Assembly (NCBI GenBank): GCA_947446645.1
Contig: CANFHA010000017.1
Coordinates: 53,741 to 117,740 of the forward strand
Length of the DNA: 64,000 nt
Reading direction: 5' to 3'
Source: Chitinophagaceae bacterium
GTDB lineage: Bacteria; Bacteroidota; Bacteroidia; Chitinophagales; Chitinophagaceae
The first letter of the stretch is position 1; every line of letters starts with the position of its first letter. The notes beneath the pieces are model-generated. The model did not search any database and was not told the origin of the DNA. It saw only the letters and a list, made by a program, of their open reading frames with translations. Below, piece after piece: positions 8,195 to 17,455 of the stretch. The translations under genes were made by a program, and so were the position numbers.

Positions 8195-8929
8195 ATGAGT
8201 TGGTTCGAAAATTGGTTTGGTTCTCCGTTTTATAAGATACTTTATGAAAACAGGGATGAGTTTGAGGCGCAGGAGTTTGTAGAAAAACTGTTACAGTATC
8301 TGCAGCCGCCGCCAGGCAGTGCTATGCTCGATATAGCCTGTGGCGAAGGACGCTATGCCCGGCAGCTTGCTGAGCACGGCTTCAACGTCACCGGTATAGA
8401 TATCTCACACCCAAGCATAGAAAAAGCAAAGGCATTTGAAACCGATAACCTGCAGTTTTTTGTGCAGGATATGCGCCTGCCTTTTTATATCAACTACTTC
8501 GATTACGCTTTTAATTTCTTCACCAGCTTCGGCTATTTTGCCCACGATCGTGATCACGCCCTGGCTGCAAGATCATTTGCTGCAGCCCTGAAAAACGGCG
8601 GCATACTCGTAGTCGACTACCTTAATTCAGAATTGGTATTGGCCAACCTTGTACCGCAGGAAACGGTGCAGCGCGGAAGCTATACTTTTAATATCACCCG
8701 TAGGGTAGAGCGCAAGCACATCATAAAGGAGATAAACTTTGTAGACGCGGACAAAAAGCCAAGGCAATATACCGAGCGTGTGGCCGCCTTTACCCAGTCT
8801 GACTTCGTGAAAATTTTCAAGCCCGCAGATATGCACCTGGTCAGCACCTTCGGCGACTACCAGCTCGGTGCTTATCAGCCGGGTACGTCACCTCGACTCA
8901 TCATGGTCTTTAAAAAGAAGTATGCTTAA
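8195..8929 (+). CDS. Class I SAM-dependent methyltransferase
   Basis: The 244-residue protein has motif I LDIACGEGRYARQL (about residues 45-58), the acidic residue of motif II in VTGIDIS, and a DMRLPF and FFTSFGYF middle region, typical of small-molecule or ubiquinone-type Rossmann methyltransferases. The substrate cannot be read from sequence. Its stop overlaps the next gene's ATG by 8 bases (ATGCTTAA), so the two are likely translationally coupled. Confidence 0.85.
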   Translation: MSWFENWFGSPFYKILYENRDEFEAQEFVEKLLQYLQPPPGSAMLDIACGEGRYARQLAEHGFNVTGIDISHPSIEKAKAFETDNLQFFVQDMRLPFYINYFDYAFNFFTSFGYFAHDRDHALAARSFAAALKNGGILVVDYLNSELVLANLVPQETVQRGSYTFNITRRVERKHIIKEINFVDADKKPRQYTERVAAFTQSDFVKIFKPADMHLVSTFGDYQLGAYQPGTSPRLIMVFKKKYA

Positions 8930-9509
8930 GTCCATTCGCGATCTGGTAGTATATTATGACCATGTTGCCTGGTATTACCTCAATACACAGTGGCATAATT
9001 CCGTTCTTGATCATATAGAGCCTTTTCTCAGAAATCAATGGTTTTGGGCTCCGCTATACTTGTTTCTGTTAGTGTTCATGACGGCTAATTTCGGGAAGAA
9101 AGGATGGATCTGGTGTGTTGTATATCTTATCTCCTTTATTCTTGCCGATCAGCTGAGTGCCACTGTAATGAAGCCTTATTTTCACCGCGTTCGTCCATGT
9201 AACAATCCCTACCTCGCTAACATTATTCATATCATTGTTCCATGTGGGGGAGGGTATAGTTTTCCCTCATCGCATGCGGCCAATCACTTTTCTATGGGCA
9301 TATTTACTGCGGCTACCCTGGGCCGTCTTTTTAAGTGGGTGTGGCCGGTCGCCATTATATGGGCTGCACTTGTAGCGTTAGCTCAGGTATATGTGGGTGT
9401 GCATTATCCGTTAGATGTTACCTGCGGTGGCATCATCGGTGCAATGATCGGATTATTCACTGGCAGTATGTACAACAGGTATTTCGCGCTGGATAAGACT
9501 GTGAAATAA
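8922..9509 (+). CDS. PAP2-family membrane phosphatase
   Basis: From the ATG at 8922 the product is 196 residues with several hydrophobic segments. PAP2 motifs are K84-x6-R91-P92, PSSH at 115-118, and H161-x3-D165. The residue pair that is usually Ser-Arg six positions before the catalytic His is Ala-Gln here. Such enzymes dephosphorylate lipid phosphates such as undecaprenyl pyrophosphate or phosphatidic acid at the membrane. A longer frame starting at 8868 overlaps the methyltransferase and is not favoured. Confidence 0.82.
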   Translation: MLKSIRDLVVYYDHVAWYYLNTQWHNSVLDHIEPFLRNQWFWAPLYLFLLVFMTANFGKKGWIWCVVYLISFILADQLSATVMKPYFHRVRPCNNPYLANIIHIIVPCGGGYSFPSSHAANHFSMGIFTAATLGRLFKWVWPVAIIWAALVALAQVYVGVHYPLDVTCGGIIGAMIGLFTGSMYNRYFALDKTVK

Positions 9510-9514
9510 TACCT

Positions 9515-10318
9515 CTACTGGCCGTTGTCCTTAAGGAATTTTGCCAGTTCCTCTTCATAGTTTTTGTAACTGAGTTTAGTATCCAGTGTGCCAAAATTTT
9601 CTTTGTCTACGGTGCTTGCGTAGGCCCACGTGGCGAAATCTACTTTACTGCTCTCAAAGTTGAACCAGTCCATCATCATCCCCACCTGCGAGGTGATTAT
9701 CTGCTCGTTTTTCAGGCCATCTTTCAGCACATTCATCTTTTCGGTGTCCGTCTTTTTAGCGGCAACCTTTGTCTTCAGCTCGCTGGTCTTTGCCTCAGTC
9801 AGTGTGCCCATACTTTCGGCGGGTGCCGGCGATGCTACCGGGGAAGATGGCTCTATGTATTTGTTGTCATTACCCGGGTCATTATTGTTATTATTTACCT
9901 GCGTAGAGGGTGAGCCCTGGTATTGATTTTCATTGTCCATGCGTGGTATTGCAGGGTTGATCTGGCTGTAGCTGTTTATGTCCTGCTCCTGTATATCTGT
10001 AGCCCTGCTCATGGCCTCGTAGGTAAATACCGATATATACCCCCTGTGCGTAGCTACCCTGCCCGAATAGATGGCTACCTGGCGCATCTTTCCGCGCCGG
10101 TTAGGTTCCAGGGTATAGATCTTGAAGTTATGAAGGCCTGCAGGTAGCTCTCCTACCGTTACTGATGTACCTGTTTTATTAAAGTATCGGCCATCTACTT
10201 CTACATTCAGCCGGCTGTTATCAGCCAGGCGCACTTTGAGCATAGATTGTGCAGAGCCGGTTGTTATGCCGTTAATCAGTAACGCGAAAATGAATGGTAA
10301 CCTGTTCATAAGATGCAA
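9515..10318 (-). CDS. Secreted DUF4476-domain protein
   Basis: The 267-residue protein has an N-terminal signal peptide (MNRLPFIFALLINGITTGSA then Q), a beta-rich region to about residue 105, a low-complexity Asn/Pro linker (about 120-170) and a C-terminal DUF4476-like helical domain. That domain includes a KMNVLKDGLKNEQIITSQV stretch and the FATWAYASTVD turn. The family is common in Bacteroidota and has no established function. It is convergent with the PAP2 gene, separated by only 5 bases. Confidence 0.75.
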   Translation of the reverse strand: MHLMNRLPFIFALLINGITTGSAQSMLKVRLADNSRLNVEVDGRYFNKTGTSVTVGELPAGLHNFKIYTLEPNRRGKMRQVAIYSGRVATHRGYISVFTYEAMSRATDIQEQDINSYSQINPAIPRMDNENQYQGSPSTQVNNNNNDPGNDNKYIEPSSPVASPAPAESMGTLTEAKTSELKTKVAAKKTDTEKMNVLKDGLKNEQIITSQVGMMMDWFNFESSKVDFATWAYASTVDKENFGTLDTKLSYKNYEEELAKFLKDNGQ

Positions 10319-10381
10319 TATTCGTTATTTAGACTTCAAATCTTGTGCCTTGTTTAATGCTCATATTGTTATGTATGAATT

Positions 10382-11131
10382 TTAACACGGAAGTAACAGC
10401 GCACATAGTATTCCGGCAGACACCCCGGCATTCAGAGATTCGGCGCCGCCTTTTCTGGGTATAGTTACTTGTCGGGTAGCCATGGCAGCTACTTTGGCCG
10501 ATATTCCTTTCGATTCGTTTCCTATTATCAGCACGCCTGCGTCCAGGCGCTCCTGTTCATACACATTGCTGCCGCCAAGTGTTGCCGCTATTTTCGGCAA
10601 GGGATTTGCTGATAGGAAATCAATAAGGTTAGCCTCGTATATGCCAACTCTCAAATGTCCACCCATAGCGCTTTGTACCACCTTTGGGTTGTATACATCT
10701 ACGCAGCCCGGTGAGCAAATAATGTTTGGAATGCCAAACCAGTCGGCAATACGTATGATGGTGCCCATATTACCCGGGTCTTGCAGCTCATCTAGTGCTA
10801 TGTACCATTTATTTACATGGGGTATTGCCTCCTGCTCAGCAGCACGCACTACCAGCAACACATGGTTAGGTGTGTGCAGTGTAGACACCGCCGCCAGCTC
10901 TGATTTTTTTACCACTACCACCTCGGCTTCAGGATGCCTGCCTATTATATCGCTGTGTGCTTCTGCCCAGCTTCCTGTTGCTACAATGGTCTGCACGGCA
11001 CTGCCGGAAGCCAGCCACTCTAGCGCTATCTTTTCACCCTCCGCTATAAATACATTATATTCATTGCGGAATTTCTGCTGTGTTAACGACCGAATGTATT
11101 TATTTTGCGCTTTTGAGAGCATACACTGCAA
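10382..11131 (-). CDS. SpoU/TrmH-family RNA 2'-O-methyltransferase
   Basis: The 249-residue product has an N-terminal RNA-binding substrate domain (YIRSLTQQKFRNEYNVFIAEG) and a C-terminal SPOUT knot with its three motifs: LDELQDPGNMGTIIRIADW, IGNESKGIS and IPRKGGAESLNAGVSAGIL. It methylates ribose 2'-OH in rRNA or tRNA using SAM; the exact target cannot be told. The start may be the internal Met at residue 4 (MLSKAQNKY). It is divergent from the TamL-like gene, with only 24 bases between. Confidence 0.9.
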   Translation of the reverse strand: MQCMLSKAQNKYIRSLTQQKFRNEYNVFIAEGEKIALEWLASGSAVQTIVATGSWAEAHSDIIGRHPEAEVVVVKKSELAAVSTLHTPNHVLLVVRAAEQEAIPHVNKWYIALDELQDPGNMGTIIRIADWFGIPNIICSPGCVDVYNPKVVQSAMGGHLRVGIYEANLIDFLSANPLPKIAATLGGSNVYEQERLDAGVLIIGNESKGISAKVAAMATRQVTIPRKGGAESLNAGVSAGILCALLLPC

Positions 11132-11155
11132 AACTATAATAATTGTAGTTACCTA

Positions 11156-13561
11156 ATGGGCAAAAGACTATTCGATACCAGGAAAAGCGTTTTTTACATA
11201 CTGCTGGTGATAGGTTTGTCTATAATTACCAGCTGCAACACCACTAAGCATCTTGGGGAGAAGGATTACCTGGTTCGCAAAAACAGCATCACGCTGAAAT
11301 CTGAAAAGAAGATCGCGAATAAAGGTGAGCTTAAGGACAACCTCGGCCGCTTTATGATACAGAAGCCCAATAATACTGTATTCGGTATTCCGTTGAAGCT
11401 GCTGCTTTATAATCGTCACTACTACCGCTTGCACGAAAAGCCGGACAGCCTGCTGCCAAAGTCAGTGGAGCGGCCGGTTATCTTCGATTCGTCATTGATG
11501 GTAAAATCGGCGGAGAGCATAAAGAACTACCTGAACATACAAGGGTATTTTTACGCTACGGTAAAAGACACCGTTAGGTTCTCGAAGAAAAAAGCGTACC
11601 CTACTTACAATGTAAGTACAGGCATCAATTATGCCATCAACAATGTGAACTACAACGTGGATGACAGTGTCATATCCGGCATCGTTCAGTCCGTAGCAGG
11701 CGAATCCGGGCTAAAAAAGGGCAAAGATTTTTCTTACCTGATGCTCGATGACGAACGTAGCCGTATTACAGCCGTCGTGCGAAACAATGGTTTCTATTAT
11801 TTTTCTACCGAAAATGTCAGCTTCCTGCATGGCATGGATACCATAGATAAGTCGGTGTTCAAAAATGTGGAAAGTCCGTTTCAGAATGCAGTTAACTTTG
11901 TTTCGCCGGTAAAGTCCGGTGGGGCACATACTATAGATCTGGAGGCTAAAGTGCGCCTTTCCGACGAGCCGAAAGCTTATACAAGATATACAATTGCGAG
12001 CGTCACCGTATACCCCGATTACTCCAGTGCAAAAGATCTGAAGGATTCCACACTGGAGGAGAACATGGTGGATAGTATACTCTTTCGCTATCACTCTAAG
12101 TACCTCCATTCAAAGATTCTGGCCCAACATATTTACCTGTTCCCCGGCCAGTACTTTTCGCAGGCAGATCTGGATAAGACTACCAAAAAGCTTAATGATC
12201 TCGGTATTTTTCAATACATAAATACAGTGTTCAGGGAGCGTAAGGATAACAAGACTGTGCTGGATTGTTACATACTGCTAAGCAAGGTGAAGAAGTTTGA
12301 TTTCACGGTGAACCCCGTGGTATCCAGCGGATCTACCTATTCTTTGGGTAGCTCAATAGGTGTTAATCTAAGGAACCGGAACTTTGCCAAGGGTGCCAAC
12401 CTGCTGACTTTTGGGGTAAACGGGGGAATAGAGCTTGCCTACAATGCCGGTAACGATTTCATCCATAATTTTAACCTGCTCACAAAGTATTACGGTGTAA
12501 ACGCAAGCATAGACTTCCCCAAGTTCATAGCGCCTGTGCCCAATAGTTTGTTTGATAACGGCAATCTACCGCACACCATCCTGGGCGGTGGCGAAAACGT
12601 TATAGATCGTGTTAACTATTTTACTTTGCAAAATACCAGTGCCAATTTTTCTTACAACTGGCATGAGACACAATCTAAAATATGGAGCCTGTCTCCGGCA
12701 TTCGTCAATGTCATCAACGTTATTAAGTCCGACTCTTTTGACAGGGTGCTGAAGGGTAATGAATATCTCCGGAATAGCTATAGCTCTAACTTCATTGAGG
12801 GCGAAAACATCTCTTTTACATTCGACAATATCATTAAAAAGGCAGGGCTGAATTATACCTATTTGAAGCTGTCTTTAGAAGAGGCAGGTGAACTACTAAG
12901 GGCCTTTAATGAAACGGGCGCTGCGCTCAATGATGCTTACCAGACAGGGAAGTACGCACAGTATGCCAAGTTCGATTTTGATGCACGCCACTACTTTACA
13001 CTGCCACATTCGGTTTTTGCATTTCGTTTTTCGGGTGGGGTAGGCATACCCTATGGCCAGTCATCTACATTGCCTTATATCAAGCAGTATTTTGCGGGTG
13101 GTCCCTATAGCCTTCGCGGCTGGCGCATCCGCACCCTTGGGCCCGGCAGCTATCTCAATGATACGATTAAGAGCCAGATTGACCGCACCGGGGATATTAA
13201 GCTGGAGCTGAACGGAGAGTACCGTTTCCCCATTGCGCCTTTGTTCGCCGGAGCCATAAAAATGAACGGTGCCATATTTGCCGATGCAGGCAATATCTGG
13301 TTAACCAACAAAGACTCCACCTATGTGGGTGGTGAATTCGAGTTCAAAACCCTGGGACAGGACATAGCTGCCGATATAGGCGCAGGTGCGCGTTTCGATA
13401 TAGCTTCTTTCCTCACCCTGCGGCTCGATTTTGCCATGCCCGTAAAAAAGCCCTACGTATTCTCCAACAACGGCTGGGTTTTTAACCAGATCGATTTCTC
13501 AAATTCTACCTGGCGCGCCAACAATATTATCATCAACATCTCCATTGGCTACCCATTCTAG
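11156..13561 (+). CDS. TamL-like outer-membrane BamA/Omp85-family lipoprotein
   Basis: The 801-residue protein has an N-terminal membrane segment and lipobox ending at C27 (LSIITSCN), POTRA-like repeats through about residue 370, and a C-terminal 16-strand-type barrel. The Omp85 loop-6 signature appears as GGPYSLRGWRIRTLGPG near residues 646-662, and the last residues end in aromatic YPF. In Bacteroidota such lipidated TamA homologues are called TamL and act with TamB in outer-membrane assembly. No tamB is adjacent. Confidence 0.85.
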   Translation: MGKRLFDTRKSVFYILLVIGLSIITSCNTTKHLGEKDYLVRKNSITLKSEKKIANKGELKDNLGRFMIQKPNNTVFGIPLKLLLYNRHYYRLHEKPDSLLPKSVERPVIFDSSLMVKSAESIKNYLNIQGYFYATVKDTVRFSKKKAYPTYNVSTGINYAINNVNYNVDDSVISGIVQSVAGESGLKKGKDFSYLMLDDERSRITAVVRNNGFYYFSTENVSFLHGMDTIDKSVFKNVESPFQNAVNFVSPVKSGGAHTIDLEAKVRLSDEPKAYTRYTIASVTVYPDYSSAKDLKDSTLEENMVDSILFRYHSKYLHSKILAQHIYLFPGQYFSQADLDKTTKKLNDLGIFQYINTVFRERKDNKTVLDCYILLSKVKKFDFTVNPVVSSGSTYSLGSSIGVNLRNRNFAKGANLLTFGVNGGIELAYNAGNDFIHNFNLLTKYYGVNASIDFPKFIAPVPNSLFDNGNLPHTILGGGENVIDRVNYFTLQNTSANFSYNWHETQSKIWSLSPAFVNVINVIKSDSFDRVLKGNEYLRNSYSSNFIEGENISFTFDNIIKKAGLNYTYLKLSLEEAGELLRAFNETGAALNDAYQTGKYAQYAKFDFDARHYFTLPHSVFAFRFSGGVGIPYGQSSTLPYIKQYFAGGPYSLRGWRIRTLGPGSYLNDTIKSQIDRTGDIKLELNGEYRFPIAPLFAGAIKMNGAIFADAGNIWLTNKDSTYVGGEFEFKTLGQDIAADIGAGARFDIASFLTLRLDFAMPVKKPYVFSNNGWVFNQIDFSNSTWRANNIIINISIGYPF

Positions 13562-13660
13562 CTTAGGTTTCAGTACGAGTGGTTAATCGCATTTAGGTTG
13601 TAGTAACGCCACTTAAATGAGTACAAGGCAAGTACCCGTTGGGGGTTTTACCCTTTTTGC

Positions 13661-13668
13661 TATCTTTG
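13661..13668 (+). promoter_or_regulatory. Candidate -7 promoter element for the arginase gene
   Basis: TATCTTTG matches the Bacteroidota consensus TAnnTTTG and ends 6 bases before the ATG at 13675. If functional, transcription would begin at or very near the start codon, giving a leaderless or nearly leaderless mRNA. Confidence 0.5.
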
Positions 13669-13674
13669 ACATCT

Positions 13675-14622
13675 ATGCGTAATATAAAGATCATAGAAGT
13701 CAGGTCTGAAATTGGTGCAGGTACCCGTGGTGCCAGCCTTGGAATCGATGCGATTAAGATTGCAGCTCTTGACTTTATGAGCAACCTTTTCGTGAATTTT
13801 CCATCTGAGGTAATTGAGAATGAGAACCGTCTCCTTTATGAGCCCGTTGCATCGCCCTATGCTAAGCGTATCCAGGGTATCTATACCATGTACGACCGCG
13901 TGTCTAAGGCCGTTTGCGAAACAGTAAAATCGGGCCTTTTCCCGTTAGTGCTCGCCGGCGATCATAGCACCGCAGGTGCCACCATAGCCGGCCTTAAAAT
14001 GGCCCGCCCAAAGCGTCGCCTTGGCGTAGTGTGGATAGATGCGCACGCAGATATGCACTCACCATTTACCACACCATCCGGCAACATGCACGGCATGCCA
14101 CTATGTATTTCCTTGGCCGATGATAATGTAGAAAACCAGGTGCACAATCCGGATGCGCAGACACTGGAGCAGTGGAAAAAATTAAAGCAGCTTGGCAAAA
14201 TAGAACCTAAAATAACACCCGAAGATATAGTGTTCATCGCCCTCCGCGATTTTGAAAAAGAAGAAGAAGCAATCATAAAGAAAGGCAACATTAAAGTAAT
14301 TCCTGTTGCCGAGATAAGAAGAAAGGGCGTGGAAAACGTGGTAAGGCAAACGTTCCAGCACCTTTCAAACTGCGACGATATTTATGTGTCGTTCGATGTG
14401 GATAGCCTTGACAGCTCCATATCCCGTGGCACAGGTACTCCGGTTAGTAATGGTCTTAAGGAGCGCGAGGCAGAAGATCTCATCGCCTCATTCATGCAGC
14501 ACCATAAAATATGCTGCTTCGAGATAGCAGAAGTAAACCCCACGCTCGACAAAGAGAATATGATGGCGGAAATTGCCTTCAACATTCTGCAGCGTAGTGT
14601 GAACCTCTTGCTGCTGAACTAG
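13675..14622 (+). CDS. Arginase-family ureohydrolase (probable arginase)
   Basis: The ATG at 13675 gives 315 residues starting MRNIKIIEVRSEIGAGTRG. Metal-binding motifs are complete: GDHS (H97), DAHAD (D122, H124, D126) and SFDVDSLDS (D241, D243). The GNMHGMPL segment and GTGTPVSNG loop fit arginase better than agmatinase or formimidoylglutamase. It would hydrolyse arginine to ornithine and urea using a dinuclear Mn site. A longer frame from 13639 runs through the promoter and was rejected. Confidence 0.85.
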   Translation: MRNIKIIEVRSEIGAGTRGASLGIDAIKIAALDFMSNLFVNFPSEVIENENRLLYEPVASPYAKRIQGIYTMYDRVSKAVCETVKSGLFPLVLAGDHSTAGATIAGLKMARPKRRLGVVWIDAHADMHSPFTTPSGNMHGMPLCISLADDNVENQVHNPDAQTLEQWKKLKQLGKIEPKITPEDIVFIALRDFEKEEEAIIKKGNIKVIPVAEIRRKGVENVVRQTFQHLSNCDDIYVSFDVDSLDSSISRGTGTPVSNGLKEREAEDLIASFMQHHKICCFEIAEVNPTLDKENMMAEIAFNILQRSVNLLLLN

Positions 14623-14628
14623 CCTCAT

Positions 14629-15186
14629 TTATTTTACAAAGTAGAACTTCATATTTCTGCCCTTTATCGCCTTTGCATCAGGCAGCGATTCTGTGGCATT
14701 AATATACTTGGCCACCATTATGTGGTCGAAATAAACCGTATCGCCCGGCTTGGTACGCTCGTAAATGCTCTTGGATATGTCGTTGGCATCAGGGTCGCCA
14801 TCTAGGTAGTTGGAAATTGCAGTTTTCCTTGTCTTCGAAATATTTGTCGATACCGTATCTCCTTTGCAATACTCTGATGTATAGTCCATCAGTGTCATCA
14901 GGTTGCCCACAGAGTCTTCATAAAGGTTGCGTTCGTTGTACCCAAAGTCAAACCCAACTACACGGTACTTGTTACCCAGTGAATCATGGCAGGTAAGCCC
15001 TTGTTTGAGTAGCGAATTGAAGGTGGTATTCTTGATCGGGCCTCCTTTGTAGTCAGAACGGCCAAGGTATACAGGCGGCATAAAAACATGCTTATCTTCC
15101 TTTGCTGTTTTTTCCTGTGCTGTTGCCGTTGTGCCTGCCAGTACCACCAGCACGCACAAAAGAATGTTCACAATTCGATCTGTCAT
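14629..15186 (-). CDS. Secreted protein resembling the GldM C-terminal domain
   Basis: The 185-residue protein has a signal peptide (residues 1-23, ending TATAQ). The rest has the order of conserved features I associate with the C-terminal domain of the gliding/T9SS protein GldM: a GGPIKNTTF segment, a VVGFDFGYNE strand, ERTKPGDTVYFDHI, and a final strand KFYFVK. No other gld gene lies nearby and the protein lacks the transmembrane and coiled parts of GldM. It is therefore a stand-alone domain of unknown function. Confidence 0.5.
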   Translation of the reverse strand: MTDRIVNILLCVLVVLAGTTATAQEKTAKEDKHVFMPPVYLGRSDYKGGPIKNTTFNSLLKQGLTCHDSLGNKYRVVGFDFGYNERNLYEDSVGNLMTLMDYTSEYCKGDTVSTNISKTRKTAISNYLDGDPDANDISKSIYERTKPGDTVYFDHIMVAKYINATESLPDAKAIKGRNMKFYFVK

Positions 15187-15465
15187 TAGTCAAAAATAAT
15201 TATTTCCTGCAACTTAATATATTTATCGTAAAATCATTCAGTAAGAAACATAGGTGCAATAACTTTAGCACTACATCAACAAATTCAAAACTCGCGTCTT
15301 TTACTCCGCACATTACTTTTTGGGTCCTATCCGTCTTCTTACCCGAAATAGAATAATCCGGTAATGCTCAGCAACAGATGTTTTCGTAAAAATATAATGA
15401 AACAATAACTTGAAGTTCAAAATAGTGTTACATTGTATGAAACTTTCAAACCAAAATTTACGGCA

Positions 15466-16692
15466 ATGAGAAAAAAACTCTACTTCGCAATGGGCTGCTT
15501 GCTTATGATGCAGGCCTCCAAATCGCTCGCGCAGTGCTCTGGCGGCAGATTTGTAAATCAGATATTTACGTCTGGCGTTACTACAGTAACCTATTCAGAT
15601 ACGTTCGGCCTCACTATGGATATTTACCAGCCCGATGGCGACGTTATGACCAATCGCCCGCTCGTTATCCTGGCTCATGGTGGAAGCTTCATAGGTGGTG
15701 ACAAGACTGCTGATAAAACCGTTGACTCTTTATGTACGCGTCTTGCAAGGAAAGGCTATGTAACCGCTTCGATAAACTATCGGTTAAGCAACCTGTTTAG
15801 TATGCTTTCTGCTGATTCTACACTTCCCATTGACGAAGTGATAAAGGCGGTGAGCGATGGTAAGGCTGCTATTCGTTACTTCAGGAAGGATGCTAGTACT
15901 ACAAACACTTACCGAATCGACACCAATAATATTTTTGTGGGTGGCAACTCTGCTGGTGCCGTACTTTACATGCATGTAGCATATCTAGATAGCCTGGGAG
16001 AATGCCCTTCGTACATACAGAGTTCAATGATTGCCAATGGCGGGTTTGATGGTAATAGCGGTAATGCTGGCTATTCCACAAGGGTTACAGGCGTTATTGA
16101 CCTCGCGGGAGGACTGAATAAAGTCGCATTCGCTAGCGCAGGCAATCCACCGTCTGTTAATGTACAAGGCGACCTTGATAATGTGGTTCCCTATACTTGC
16201 GGTTATCCTAATCTTGGCTCATCAACGGCGCCATTGAACGTTCACGTGCAACTGTGTGGTCTGGGCTCTCTGGAGGCTCAGTTTACCTCAGAAGGCATAT
16301 ACCACATGAGCAAGGTTTACCCTGGTGCAGGCCATGTGCCATGGGATTCTGAGCCTGCAAAATTTAAGACTGTCGATTCTCTGGTTACAGTATTCCTGTA
16401 TAACTATGTATGCCCTGGCTCCGTATTATCTTCAAATGAAGTGCATGCCAACATAGACCTAGTGCTGTCCCCTAATCCGGCAACTGAGTATTTGAATCTT
16501 AACTCTTCACTCCCTGTTAGCGACGTAGTAGTATACGATGAAACTGGCCGTGTAGCAACGCAGGTATCTAATATCAACAACACTAAGTACGAGATCAATA
16601 CGTCACGCTTGGCAAAAGGTCTTTACTTCGTAAAAGTGAAGTTCACCGATGTTGCTAATACGCCTGTTGTAAAGCGTATAGTTGTAGAGTAA
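15466..16692 (+). CDS. Secreted alpha/beta hydrolase (carboxylesterase-like) with T9SS sorting domain
   Basis: The ATG at 15466 starts a signal peptide (MRKKLYFAMGCLLMMQASKS, then LAQ). The catalytic part has an oxyanion-hole-type HGGSFIGGDK, the nucleophile elbow GNSAGA, and a late His in GAGHVPWDSE, typical of esterase/lipase-like enzymes. The last 80 or so residues are a type A T9SS domain (LSPNPATEYLNL, YDETGR, LAKGLYFVKV, KRIVVE). The protein is probably exported through the type IX system. A strong terminator follows. Confidence 0.88.
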   Translation: MRKKLYFAMGCLLMMQASKSLAQCSGGRFVNQIFTSGVTTVTYSDTFGLTMDIYQPDGDVMTNRPLVILAHGGSFIGGDKTADKTVDSLCTRLARKGYVTASINYRLSNLFSMLSADSTLPIDEVIKAVSDGKAAIRYFRKDASTTNTYRIDTNNIFVGGNSAGAVLYMHVAYLDSLGECPSYIQSSMIANGGFDGNSGNAGYSTRVTGVIDLAGGLNKVAFASAGNPPSVNVQGDLDNVVPYTCGYPNLGSSTAPLNVHVQLCGLGSLEAQFTSEGIYHMSKVYPGAGHVPWDSEPAKFKTVDSLVTVFLYNYVCPGSVLSSNEVHANIDLVLSPNPATEYLNLNSSLPVSDVVVYDETGRVATQVSNINNTKYEINTSRLAKGLYFVKVKFTDVANTPVVKRIVVE

Positions 16693-16713
16693 TCTAAAAC
16701 GAATTAACTGAAC

Positions 16714-16752
16714 AAATCCAATGGCTAAGGTGTTTCCTTAGCCATTGGATTT
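16714..16752 (+). terminator. Rho-independent terminator after the T9SS hydrolase gene
   Basis: A perfect 17-bp stem (AAATCCAATGGCTAAGG and its complement) with a 5-base loop (TGTTT) is followed by a T-run. It sits 22 bases after the stop codon at 16692. Confidence 0.9.
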
Positions 16753-16829
16753 TTATAATCAGGGAAGCCTTTGCTGGATTACAGAGAGTCCAATATTAAA
16801 TTTCACAAACAGTTCAAAAATGATTTTTT

Positions 16830-16854
16830 CATAGTGAGCCCCGTCGAACTATGA
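16830..16854. repeat. Short interspersed hairpin repeat (CATAGTGAGC...GAACTATG)
   Basis: CATAGT-GAGC-CCCGTCGA-ACTATG is an imperfect hairpin with the same layout (GAGC after the left arm, CGAAC at the right) as the longer hairpin at 23982-24031. Such elements are scattered between genes in many Bacteroidota genomes; here it lies between the terminator and the next gene. Confidence 0.55.
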
Positions 16855-16957
16855 CACGATGAGTTTTATGCTGAAGTTATGTCGAAATTGAAATTATTTT
16901 TAGCCTCGGACTAAGTTTCAGCACTATTTTTGCTCCCAATTCAATCAAACGTCTTTT

Positions 16958-17455
16958 ATGAATAGCTTTTCAGAATCGCAAAAATTCCGGCAGTGGTGGT
17001 TATGGGCAATAGTTATTGGAAGCGTGGCTATTCCTTTCATTGATATTGTAAGTGATATTTCAAAAAGCAATAAGCCTGCGCCCATCGCTCTTATTCCTGG
17101 CATCACTATCACATATTTGCTTGTACTCGCTCTTTTCGCGTTCATGGAGTTGCGTACAACCATAGATGCCAATGGCGTGTCTTTTCAGTTCTTGCCTTTT
17201 CATCTTAAACCGAAGGTGAAAAGCTGGGACGAGATACAAAGTGCATACGTTAGAAAATATAGCCCCCTCGGCGAATTCGGCGGCTGGGGCATTCGCATAA
17301 CCTTTGGCAAAGGAACCGCATACAATGTTAGCGGCAATATGGGCTTGCAGCTGGTGTTGAAAAATGGCAAGAAACTGCTTGTAGGCACCCGGCACCCAGA
17401 TGAGATCAGGGAGGTACTGAAACATCTTAACAAAGGCGCCGATCCTATCTCATAA
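16958..17455 (+). CDS. Small membrane protein with PH-like domain
   Basis: The 165-residue protein has two N-terminal membrane segments (about residues 14-34 and 45-65), then a cytosolic beta-rich part: TTIDANGVSFQFLPFH, SWDEIQSAYVRKY, and YNVSGNMGLQLVLKNGKKLL followed by GTRHPDEI. The layout (two TM segments followed by this beta domain with a terminal helix) is that of bacterial PH-domain membrane proteins. Function is unknown; it stands alone. Confidence 0.6.
   Translation: MNSFSESQKFRQWWLWAIVIGSVAIPFIDIVSDISKSNKPAPIALIPGITITYLLVLALFAFMELRTTIDANGVSFQFLPFHLKPKVKSWDEIQSAYVRKYSPLGEFGGWGIRITFGKGTAYNVSGNMGLQLVLKNGKKLLVGTRHPDEIREVLKHLNKGADPIS

Noticed and set aside
10482..11156. 224-codon plus-strand frame across the RNA methyltransferase gene
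   Set aside because: Antisense to a gene with all three SPOUT motifs.
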